64,000 bases of DNA from DASVHS01 sp035468985 (GTDB taxonomy: Bacteria; Acidobacteriota; Thermoanaerobaculia; Gp7-AA8): contig DATISF010000038.1 of assembly GCA_035468985.1 (NCBI GenBank), forward strand, positions 62,001-126,000, given 5' to 3'. Shown piece after piece: positions 8,079-15,065 of the stretch; within the stretch, counting starts at the first letter, position 1; each line of letters opens with the position of its first letter. The position numbers and the translations under genes are program-made. Under the pieces are notes generated by a model. It did no database searches. It was not told where the DNA came from and worked only from the letters and a program-made list of their open reading frames with translations.

Positions 8079-9134
8079 TTAGTGCCGCTTCACCGCGCGC
8101 CGCTTCGTCGTCTGCGGAGGAGGAGGCGGCGGTGGCGTGGAGCTCGTGCCGCACTTCGCAGTCAGACGCGTCGAGTTCCAGTCGTCGCAGGACGCGCCGC
8201 CGATTCCGAGAGAGCCTGTCGCTGGATACGTCACCTCGGCTCCCGTCGAATCGATGAACGAGAAGTAGTAACGATGGCAGCCGCTTCCGACGCCGGTCGC
8301 CGTCGCGGACCATGCGCCGTTCTGAGGCGTGCCCCGCTGCAGCGACATCGAGGAACACTTGCCGTCCACGACGGCGTTCGCCGATTTCGGCGCGGCGCTG
8401 TCGTACCAGTTCGCCCAGAGCGCAACCGAATCGGCCTGCTTCGGATAGTGCGCGGCCGACGGAATCTTGTACGGCGGATCTCCGCCGCCGAAATCGCCGA
8501 CGGCATTGCCGGTGACTCCGACGCCGACCGCGCTGCCCGGCCCGAGGATCAGATAGCGATGACCGTTCCCGGTGCCGAATCCGCAGGAGGGGCTCGCCGA
8601 CGGCTCGTACAGCCAGAGGTAGAACGCGGCATTCGGCTCGGACGCGCCGGCGATGATCTCGCCGGAGGGGCCGTTGCCAAACATCGCCACGCGCGTGGTC
8701 CACGCGGTCGGCAGCCCCTCGGTGCACGAGCACGACTCGGATCCGTCGCACGCGACCGGATACAGCGCGGCGATGTTCCGGACGAGCTGGCATTTCGAGT
8801 CGTGAGCGAAGAAGTGTTGCTTCGCCATCTCATCGGAATGAAATCGCGCGCTGTGATTGAGGGCCTCGTTCCATACGAGCGGAGCCGACGGCTTGTAGCA
8901 CGCCGCCTCGGCGCACGCGCTGCCGCACGTCGCGAGCTCTTTCTGCGGATCGACGCGCGCGCGGTTCATCCATTCGAGGATGACGCGCTCGGCCCAGTTC
9001 GGAAACCCGTTGATCGACTCGCCGGCGCGCAGATTGTTCGCGAACGTCCGCGGATCCTGCGCGTGCGCGGACAGGGCGATGCTGCAGACGAGAAGCAGCG
9101 GGACGATCTTCACGAGGTCGAGATTAACGGGCAT
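8079..9134 (-). CDS. Secreted CAP (SCP/PR-1) domain protein
   Basis: A 351-residue exported protein. The start at 9134 gives a signal peptide (IVPLLLVCSIALSAHAQ). The CAP core spans about residues 35-190: ERVILEWMNRARVDP, LVWNEALNHSARFHSDEMAK with HFFAHDS, then GEIIAG and GHRYLILGPG, which matches the conserved CAP3 and CAP1/2-type segments. Many Cys residues suggest disulfides. A Ser/Gly-rich extension and a poly-Pro stretch (TPPPPPPPQ) precede a basic tail (KRRAVKRH). CAP proteins bind sterols or lipids, or act in peptidoglycan-associated functions. The bacterial ones are mostly uncharacterised. Confidence 0.85.
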   Translation of the reverse strand: MPVNLDLVKIVPLLLVCSIALSAHAQDPRTFANNLRAGESINGFPNWAERVILEWMNRARVDPQKELATCGSACAEAACYKPSAPLVWNEALNHSARFHSDEMAKQHFFAHDSKCQLVRNIAALYPVACDGSESCSCTEGLPTAWTTRVAMFGNGPSGEIIAGASEPNAAFYLWLYEPSASPSCGFGTGNGHRYLILGPGSAVGVGVTGNAVGDFGGGDPPYKIPSAAHYPKQADSVALWANWYDSAAPKSANAVVDGKCSSMSLQRGTPQNGAWSATATGVGSGCHRYYFSFIDSTGAEVTYPATGSLGIGGASCDDWNSTRLTAKCGTSSTPPPPPPPQTTKRRAVKRH

Positions 9135-9174
9135 GGCGAGAGGCAGGCGTGATCCTCGGCACAAAAGGGAGAAC

Positions 9175-9261
9175 GAGGAATGGTGAATGTTCAATGTTGA
9201 ATTGTGGATTGGTGATTTCGTTCAACATTCACCATTCAACATTGAACATTCAACATTCCTC
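9175..9261. repeat. AT-rich inverted repeat forming a long hairpin
   Basis: Arms at 9175-9202 and 9234-9261 pair almost perfectly (ATTCAACATTGAACATTC against its complement) around a 31-nt loop, which itself holds a further partial copy (TTCAACATTCACCATTC). The element is strongly AT-rich compared with its surroundings. It lies between the start of the CAP gene and the end of the VIT1-like gene, both on the minus strand, where a transcript hairpin could separate the two units. The arm motif recurs as short direct and inverted units, which suggests a dispersed repeat family. Confidence 0.8.
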
Positions 9262-9270
9262 GTCTCTCCC

Positions 9271-10395
9271 TCACGAAATCGATACTCCGACCAAACGACC
9301 AACCCCATACACCAAAGCCGCCGCCCCCAACCCGAAGAGAACCTGCCTCATCGCTGAAAACAAGACGCCTCGTCCCGTGAACAGCGTGATCGCCGCGCCG
9401 ACGATGAACAGCGCGAGGGTGCTGAAGGCCACGCTGAGCATCACGCCGGTCGAGAGGTCGGCGAAAAAGAACGGGCTGACCGGCACGATCGCGCCGGCGG
9501 TGAACAGGATGAACGACATCAGCGCGGCCTGCCACGCCGATCCGCCGAGCTCCGCGGGGTCGATGCCCAGCTCCTCGCGGGCCATCGTGTCGAGCGCGGT
9601 CTCATGATTGCTCATCACGCTCGCCGCGAATTTGCGCGCCTCCTCCTCTTCCAGTCCGCGCGCCTGGTAGATCAGGGCGAGCTCTTCCACTTCCTCTTCC
9701 GGCATCGTCTCGAGCTCTTCCTTCTCCATCTCGATCTGATGCGTGTAGAGCTCGCGCGAGCTCTGCACGGAGAGCCATTCGCCGAGGGCCATCGATCCGG
9801 CGCCGGCGAGCAGACCGGCCAGGCCGGTGATGAGGATCGTTTTCTCGGGCATCGCCGCGCCGGCCACGCCCATGACCAGGCTGAGATTCGAGACCAGTCC
9901 GTCGTTGGCGCCGAGGACCGCGGCGCGGAGGGCGTTGCCGCCGGCGGTGCGGTGGCGGCCTTCGAGTTTCGCCACTTCGCTGCCGGCAAAGCCGCCGCGC
10001 ATCGACGTCATCATGTTGATGACGCGCGCGTGCGACTGCTCGTCGCCGTGAAAGTCCTTGGCGTCGGCCTGCTTCGCGTACTTGCTGCTGTCGGCCTGCT
10101 CGAGCGACTGCACCGACGGAAGGACGACGCCGACGCCGAATCGCCGGGCGATCAAGCCGAGCGTCTTCGTGCGCCACGAAACTTTCGGCGCCGGGATCTT
10201 CTCGCCGGCCGCCTCGAGCTTCTGCCGCCAGCGATCCGCATGCTTGCGCTCGACGTTCGCCAGCCTGCGATACACCTCGGCCAGACGCGAGTCTTTCTCG
10301 GCGGCGGCGAGCGAGTCGTACAGCGCGGCGCCGTTGGTCTCGTCGACGAGGTTCTCGAGGATGCGCTTCTTCTCCCGGGAAGTGAGTGGGGACAT
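9271..10395 (-). CDS. VIT1/CCC1-family metal transporter with ferritin-like N-domain
   Basis: A 374-residue protein. The N-terminal about 140 residues are a rubrerythrin/ferritin-like helical domain with metal ligands in LVDETNGAALYDSL, LANVERKHADRW and FHGDEQSHARVINM. The C-terminal part is the VIT1/CCC1 fold: GGNALRAAVLGANDGLVSNL, GLLAGAGSMALGEWLSV, a long acidic cytosolic helix (EMEKEELETMPEEEVEELAL), then three hydrophobic helices. Homologues move Fe(II) or Mn(II) out of the cytosol, and the ferritin-like domain is thought to bind the iron delivered. The start at 10395 is taken because the preceding six codons look like read-in from the upstream repeat. It is divergent from the deacylase-like gene across a palindromic repeat. 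Confidence 0.9.
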   Translation of the reverse strand: MSPLTSREKKRILENLVDETNGAALYDSLAAAEKDSRLAEVYRRLANVERKHADRWRQKLEAAGEKIPAPKVSWRTKTLGLIARRFGVGVVLPSVQSLEQADSSKYAKQADAKDFHGDEQSHARVINMMTSMRGGFAGSEVAKLEGRHRTAGGNALRAAVLGANDGLVSNLSLVMGVAGAAMPEKTILITGLAGLLAGAGSMALGEWLSVQSSRELYTHQIEMEKEELETMPEEEVEELALIYQARGLEEEEARKFAASVMSNHETALDTMAREELGIDPAELGGSAWQAALMSFILFTAGAIVPVSPFFFADLSTGVMLSVAFSTLALFIVGAAITLFTGRGVLFSAMRQVLFGLGAAALVYGVGRLVGVSIS

Positions 10396-10408
10396 GCCCG
10401 CGCGTATT

Positions 10409-10490
10409 ATCACGTCATCCTGAGCGCGGAGCGCGAAGGATCTCGTCGACCAGATTCTTCGCCGTCTTCGCGGCTCGGAATGACGTGATG
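10409..10490. repeat. Palindromic MITE-like repeat, copy 2 (short)
   Basis: Reads TCACGTCATCCTGAGCGCGG followed by CGAAGGATCTC, then the inverted CTTCGCCGTCTTCGCGGCTC and GGAATGACGTGA. It lacks the outer GGGAACCTCTGC ends of the long copies. It fills the whole divergent region between the VIT1-like gene and the deacylase-like gene and overlaps the first ATG of the latter, so it must contain or replace their promoters. Confidence 0.8.
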
Positions 10491-12161
10491 AACATGCGCA
10501 GACTTCCTCTCCTGCTCCTGCTTCTGACCGCGTGCCGCACGGCCGCGCCGCAATACGACGTCGTCATCCGCAACGGCTCGATCTACGACGGGAGCGGCTC
10601 CGCTCCGCGGCGTGCCGATCTGGCGATCCGAGGCGATGCGATTGCCGCGATCGGCGATCTCAGCCACGCGACCGGGAAGCTGGAGCTCGACGCGCGTGGG
10701 CTCGCCGTCTCGCCCGGCTTCATCAACATGCTCAGTTGGGCAGTGGACTCGCTCATCGTCGATGGCCGCTCGCAATCCGACATCCGCCAGGGCGTCACTC
10801 TCGAGGTGTTCGGCGAAGGGGAATCGATGGGACCCCTCACGCCGCCGATGAAGCAGTACGCCAAACAGCGCCAGGGCGACATCCAGTACGACATCGAATG
10901 GACGACGCTCGCCGAGTACCTCGACTGGCTGACGCGGCGCGGGATCTCGCCGAACGTGGCCTCGTTCGTCGGCGCGACCACCGTGCGCGTGCACGAGATC
11001 GGATTCGCCGACCGCCCGCCGACGCCGGAAGAGCTGGCGCGCATGAAGGATCTCGTCCGCCAGGCCATGCGCGAAGGCGCCCTCGGCGTCGGCTCGGCGC
11101 TGATCTACGCGCCGGCCTTCTACGCGAAGACTCCCGAGCTGGTGGAGCTGTGCAAAGCGGCGGGCGAATTCGGCGGCATGTACATCTCCCATATCCGCAG
11201 CGAAGGAAACCAGCTCGAGCAGGCCGTCGACGAGCTGATCACGATCGCGCGCGAGGCGAACGTCCCCGCCGAGATCTACCACCTCAAGGCGGCCGGCCAG
11301 CCGAACTGGACCAAATTAGACAGTGTAATCAGTCGTATCAATGAAGCTCGTAATCATGGATTGAAAATTACAGCCAATATGTACACATATACGGCGGGGG
11401 CCACGGGCCTCGACGCCATGATGCCGCCCTGGGTGCAGGAAGGCGGCTTCGAAGCGTGGAGGAAACGGCTGCAGGATCCGGCTCTGCGCGAGCGGCTGCT
11501 CTCCGAGATCCGCACGCCGACCGGCAAGTGGGAGAACCTCTACCTTCTCGCCGGCGGCGCCGACCGCGTGCTGCTCGCCGGCTTCCGCAATGACGCCCTC
11601 AAGCCGCTGACCGGCAAGACGCTGGCCGAAGTCGCGCGCATGCGCGGCAAATCGCCGGAAGAGACGGCCGTCGATCTGGTCATCGAAGACGAGAGCCGTG
11701 TCGACACCATCTACTTCCTGATGTCCGATGAGAACGTGGGCAAGCAGGTCGCGCTGCCTTGGGTCTCGTTCGGATCGGATGCCGCCTCCCCCGCGCCCGA
11801 GGGTGTCTTCCTGAAATCGAACGTCCACCCGCGCACGTACGGCAATTTCGCGCGTCTCCTCGCGAAGTACGTGCGCGACGAGCACGTGATCCCGCTCGAG
11901 GAAGCGATCCGCAAGCTGACCTCGCTCCCCGCGACGAACATGAAGATCGCCAAACGCGGACGCCTCGCGCCCGGCTACTTCGCCGACGTCGTGGTCTTCG
12001 ATCCGGCGAAGATCCAGGATCACGCCACGTACGACCACCCCCATCAGTACGCGACCGGCGTCGTCGACGTGTTCGTCAATGGGGTGCAGGTTCTGCGGGA
12101 CGGAGAGCACACGGGGGCGAAACCGGGGCGGGTCGTGCGGGGGCCGGGCTACGCGCGCTAG
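10488..12161 (+). CDS. N-acyl-D-amino-acid deacylase-like amidohydrolase, lipoprotein
   Basis: A 557-residue protein starting MNMRRLPLLLLLLTACRTA. The LTAC lipobox indicates a lipid-anchored exported enzyme. The amidohydrolase features are in order: the small beta-domain YDVVIRNGSIYDGSGSAPRR, then VSPGFINMLSW, where the usual PGFID-x-H-x-H metal motif is changed, then MYISHIRSEGNQLEQAV with metal-ligand His, IYHLKAAGQPNWTK, and the C-terminal GRLAPGYFADVVVFDPAKI. Family enzymes (D-aminoacylases, dihydroorotase-like) cleave N-acyl D-amino acids in peptide or cell-wall turnover. Alternative starts are 10488 and 10494, and the first is used. An 80-bp AT-rich patch lies inside the gene at about 11316-11396. 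Confidence 0.85.
   Translation: MNMRRLPLLLLLLTACRTAAPQYDVVIRNGSIYDGSGSAPRRADLAIRGDAIAAIGDLSHATGKLELDARGLAVSPGFINMLSWAVDSLIVDGRSQSDIRQGVTLEVFGEGESMGPLTPPMKQYAKQRQGDIQYDIEWTTLAEYLDWLTRRGISPNVASFVGATTVRVHEIGFADRPPTPEELARMKDLVRQAMREGALGVGSALIYAPAFYAKTPELVELCKAAGEFGGMYISHIRSEGNQLEQAVDELITIAREANVPAEIYHLKAAGQPNWTKLDSVISRINEARNHGLKITANMYTYTAGATGLDAMMPPWVQEGGFEAWRKRLQDPALRERLLSEIRTPTGKWENLYLLAGGADRVLLAGFRNDALKPLTGKTLAEVARMRGKSPEETAVDLVIEDESRVDTIYFLMSDENVGKQVALPWVSFGSDAASPAPEGVFLKSNVHPRTYGNFARLLAKYVRDEHVIPLEEAIRKLTSLPATNMKIAKRGRLAPGYFADVVVFDPAKIQDHATYDHPHQYATGVVDVFVNGVQVLRDGEHTGAKPGRVVRGPGYAR
11314..11396. other. AT-rich patch inside the deacylase-like gene
   Basis: This stretch of about 83 bases is only about one-third G+C by hand count, while the gene on both sides is close to two-thirds. 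It codes in frame for a conserved family segment (LDSVISRINEARNHGLKITA and NMYTYTAG) but uses codons such as TTA, AAT and ATA that are nearly absent elsewhere in the gene. The protein alignment is undisturbed, so only the DNA is unusual. Confidence 0.75.
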
Positions 12162-12301
12162 GGAACCTCTGCACCAGTGGTCATCCTGAGTCGGCGAAGC
12201 GCGACGAAGGATCTCAGGATCCGAAAACGCTGCGATTTCGAGATCCTTCGCCGTCTTCGCGGCTCAGGATGACGTGAACAACGACTTGCGCAGAGCTTCC
12301 C
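12161..12301. repeat. Palindromic MITE-like repeat, copy 3 (full length)
   Basis: A full 141-bp copy. It starts GGGAACCTCTGCACCAGTGG, overlapping the last base of the deacylase-like stop codon, and ends CGACTTGCGCAGAGCTTCCC. The inner arms are GTCATCCTGAGTCGGCGAAG and the inverted AGGATGACGTGAAC. Relative to copies 4 and 5 it is inverted. On the minus strand it provides the 3' part of a truncated small reading frame. Confidence 0.88.
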
Positions 12302-12446
12302 GCGTTCGCCGCAACCGCAGCGAGGAAGATACCACCCGCGATCATCGCGATCACCCATAGATGATCGCCTGCTTCCTTGCGTCGGAACGGACCAAACCCG
12401 CCCGCCAGTCGCCGCGGCTCAGCCAAATGGTTGGCTTCTCCTTCAT
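12302..12446 (-). pseudogene. Truncated, frameshifted small membrane protein remnant
   Basis: An ATG at 12446 overlaps the acetamidase stop (ATGA) and reads MKEKPTIWLSRGDWRAGLVR then SDARKQAIIYG before a stop. In the neighbouring frame the sequence continues with a membrane helix (LWVIAMIAGGIFLAAVAANA). The two halves together look like the start of one small membrane protein, possibly DUF3592-like, with a one-base frameshift. The frame then runs straight into the palindromic repeat at 12301, which supplies the stop. The gene appears to have been cut by the repeat. Family assignment is weak. Confidence 0.4.
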
Positions 12447-13417
12447 CGCGGCAAACGCTTCTTCTCGATCTTCACCATCACCGTGTACTCCGGATCCACC
12501 ATCTCCACGACCGGCGCTTTCGCGTTCTGCGAGACGAACTCGTATGCGTCCATCTCCGAGAGGCCACTCACATCCTGGACCCAGCGCACCATCTCCTTGA
12601 ACGCGATCCGTGCCGCGTCTTCGAGCGGGCGGCCGGCGCCGACCGTCATCATCCACTCGCCGTTCTCGATCCGCGGCCATGGCGTCGCGCGGCCCTTGAT
12701 CAGATCGACGGTCAGCTCGACGTTCATCGCCCCTTCGATCGCGGTGCCGATGATCTCGCCATCGCCCATCGCGTAGTGGCCGTCGCCGAACGACAGGAGC
12801 GCGCCCGGAGCGCGGACTCCGAGGTAGACGGTGTTGCCGGCGCGGATTTCGGGGCAATCCATGTTGCCGCCGAACGAGTCCGGCACGATCGTGGAGCGGA
12901 CTTCCTGTCCCGGCGACACGCCCAGACATCCGAGGAACGGGGCGAGAGGAACTTCCCAGGAGCGCTTGCCGTCGAGCGACGTCGTGCGCGCCACGTTCTT
13001 TGTCTTATCCACTGAATAGAACCACACCTTCTCCGGCAGATCGGGACCGAGGACGGCGGTGCGGTCGGTGCCGTTGAGCGCGCCGAATCCGGGGAAGAAC
13101 GATGAGATGCCGTGATCGCGCGCGGGCTCGAGCTTCTCGATCCGGATGACCACCGTGTCGCCCGGCTCAGCGCCGTCGATGTAGAACGGGCCGGTCTGCG
13201 GATTGTCGTGGCCCGGCGGCATGACTTTCGTCGGCAGCTGATCGGGGCTCGTGACCGCGCCGTCGTAGCAGTCTTCCGTCCACGTGACGATGCGGGTTCC
13301 CGGCTTGATGTGGTGAGTCGGCGCGACCCCGCCGAATGTGTACTTCAGCTCTTCATGCTTCGGGATGTAGTGAAGGACCGGCTGCGCCATCTGGGCGACA
13401 AGAATCAGTTCCAGCAT
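12443..13417 (-). CDS. Acetamidase/formamidase family protein
   Basis: A 324-residue cytosolic hydrolase. The start at 13417 (MLELILVAQMAQPVLHYIPK) fits better than one five codons upstream. Family landmarks are PTHHIKPGTRIVTWTEDCYD, GPFYIDGAEPGDTVVIRIE, GGNMDCPEIRAGNTVYLGV and LLSFGDGHYAMGDGEIIGTA, which include the metal-binding Asp, His and Glu positions of the FmdA/AmdA fold. Such enzymes release ammonia from formamide, acetamide or other short amides. The gene stands alone between the remnant at its 3' end and the divergent patatin gene 21 bp from its start. Confidence 0.9.
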   Translation of the reverse strand: MLELILVAQMAQPVLHYIPKHEELKYTFGGVAPTHHIKPGTRIVTWTEDCYDGAVTSPDQLPTKVMPPGHDNPQTGPFYIDGAEPGDTVVIRIEKLEPARDHGISSFFPGFGALNGTDRTAVLGPDLPEKVWFYSVDKTKNVARTTSLDGKRSWEVPLAPFLGCLGVSPGQEVRSTIVPDSFGGNMDCPEIRAGNTVYLGVRAPGALLSFGDGHYAMGDGEIIGTAIEGAMNVELTVDLIKGRATPWPRIENGEWMMTVGAGRPLEDAARIAFKEMVRWVQDVSGLSEMDAYEFVSQNAKAPVVEMVDPEYTVMVKIEKKRLPR

Positions 13418-13438
13418 TCGTGAATCGTACAATCAGTC

Positions 13439-14692
13439 ATGCCAGAGCGCCGCCACGCATCCGATTTCAAGCGCGTCGCCTTCCGCGCCACCGGCGGCAA
13501 GATCAAAGCGATCTTCTGGCACCTCGGCGTGCGGGCGGCGTTGGAGGATCGCGGCTTCCGCTTCACCACCGGATTCGGACCGCTCGCGGAAACGGGGCCC
13601 GGCGAGATCGGGATTCTCATCGGATCGTCGGCCGGCAGCGTATTCGCAATGCTGGCGGCCGGCGGCTTCGACGTTCCGACGATCATCAGCTCGTTCATCG
13701 GGCGCGACTCCGCGCTTCCGCCGATCGATCACTCGACCATCTTTCGCAAACGCAGCATCGCCATGGGCGGTTACTTCCGGCGCATCCGCAACGCCGTGAA
13801 CCTGCGAGCCGGCGCAGAGCTGTTCCCGGGGAGCGGCATCGGCGTCGAGAACGAACCGGAAGGCGACCCGCGGATCGAAGCATCGTACGAGCTGACGTTC
13901 GAGAAGCTCCGCCGCCATTTCAAGCTGAGCGACCTGCTCGTCCTGCGCTCGCACTACGTCCTCACCGGCATGGAGGAATGGTTCCGCAAACTCCTCGGCT
14001 CGCACGACCGGTTCGAGGACCTGCGCCCGTCGCTGTTCATTCTCGCCTCCGATCTCGATCAGCCAATGACCGCGGTGTTCGGCCGGCGCGACGAGAATTG
14101 CCTCTGGTACCGCTACTTCGCGGGAGTGCGGCCGTCGCGGGCGGCGTCGGCGTCGATGGCCATCCCGTCGCTCTTCAATCCCGTTTCGATCCGGCTCAAC
14201 GATCACAAGCACTACTTCATCGACGGCGATGTCTACAACCCGACCGAGCCGATGATCGAGTCGGATCACGGTTGCGACCTGGCCATCATCTCGTCGTTCG
14301 AGGCTCCCTACCGCTTTCACCCGGCCATCGGATCGCTCCATCACCTCGGACTGCCGTACGAGGTGTCGCAGGCGATCGCGCTGACCATCTACAACCGCTT
14401 CCTGCAGAGCCGCAACACCGCGCGCGCGAAAGAAGCCGGGCTGGCAGCGGCGCGCGACGCGCTGGCGAAACATCTCGATGAGGAGAGGCTCGAAGCCGAA
14501 TGCCGCCGCATCGCCAAAGCGCTGGAGATGTCGATCGACATGAAGATCGTCCATCTCCATCCGTTCAAGAACTCGCTGCTGTTTTTCGAGAACCCGTTCG
14601 ATCTCTCGTCGCGAACGCTCGGGAAGATGCTCGTGGAGGCGTCGCTGCAGGCCAGCGAGCTGCTCGATCAGGCGGGATTCACGACGTCGTAG
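13439..14692 (+). CDS. Patatin-like phospholipase
   Basis: A 417-residue protein. The patatin Ser-Asp dyad is visible: GEIGILIGSSAGSVFAML contains the nucleophile GxSxG near residue 65, and HYFIDGDVYNPTEP contains the DG-x catalytic Asp near residue 262. The usual oxyanion DGGG/GGGxxG stretch is represented by an altered FRATGGKIKAIFW near residue 20. It likely cleaves acyl ester bonds of phospholipids or related lipids. No signal peptide is obvious, so it is probably cytosolic or membrane-associated. It is divergent from the amidase gene with only about 21 bp between starts. Confidence 0.88.
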   Translation: MPERRHASDFKRVAFRATGGKIKAIFWHLGVRAALEDRGFRFTTGFGPLAETGPGEIGILIGSSAGSVFAMLAAGGFDVPTIISSFIGRDSALPPIDHSTIFRKRSIAMGGYFRRIRNAVNLRAGAELFPGSGIGVENEPEGDPRIEASYELTFEKLRRHFKLSDLLVLRSHYVLTGMEEWFRKLLGSHDRFEDLRPSLFILASDLDQPMTAVFGRRDENCLWYRYFAGVRPSRAASASMAIPSLFNPVSIRLNDHKHYFIDGDVYNPTEPMIESDHGCDLAIISSFEAPYRFHPAIGSLHHLGLPYEVSQAIALTIYNRFLQSRNTARAKEAGLAAARDALAKHLDEERLEAECRRIAKALEMSIDMKIVHLHPFKNSLLFFENPFDLSSRTLGKMLVEASLQASELLDQAGFTTS

Positions 14693-14710
14693 CCAGCGGG
14701 CGACGGTCCG

Positions 14711-14847
14711 TGGCTCTGCAAGTCGTTGTTCACGTCATCCTGAGCCGCGAAGACGGCGAAGGATCTCGAAATCGCACGCGTTTTCGCATCCCGAGATCCT
14801 TCGTCGCGCTTCGCCGACTCAGGATGACGACTTGTGCAGAGGTTCCC
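14711..14847. repeat. Palindromic MITE-like repeat, copy 4
   Basis: The left end is degenerate (TGGCTCTGCAAGTCGTTGTT) and the right end is complete (CGACTTGTGCAGAGGTTCCC). The inner sequence CGTCATCCTGAGCCGCGAAG is followed by the inverted TTCGCCGACTCAGGATGACG. It is nearly identical over the core to copy 5, which follows after a 57-bp spacer. It sits just after the patatin stop codon. Confidence 0.88.
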
Positions 14848-14904
14848 TAAACGTCACTCCGCGACCGGAGTCGCTCTAACGAAGGAAGGCGTTCCACACC
14901 TCTG

Positions 14905-15037
14905 GGGAACCTCTGCGCAAGTCGTTGTTCACGTCATCCTGAGCCGCGAGGACGGCGAAGGATCTCGAAATCGCACGCGTTTTCGCATCCCGAGATCTTC
15001 GTCGCGCTTCGCCGACTCAGGATGACCACTTGTGGAG
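14905..15037. repeat. Palindromic MITE-like repeat, copy 5
   Basis: The left end GGGAACCTCTGCGCAAGTCG is complete and the right end is degenerate (CCACTTGTGGAGCTC). The orientation is the same as copy 4. The 57 bp between the two copies (14848-14904) hold nothing I recognise. The repeat pair occupies almost the entire interval between the patatin stop and the end of the xanthine-dehydrogenase-like gene. Confidence 0.88.
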
Positions 15038-15065
15038 CTCACACGACGATCGCGGCGCCGGTGCC

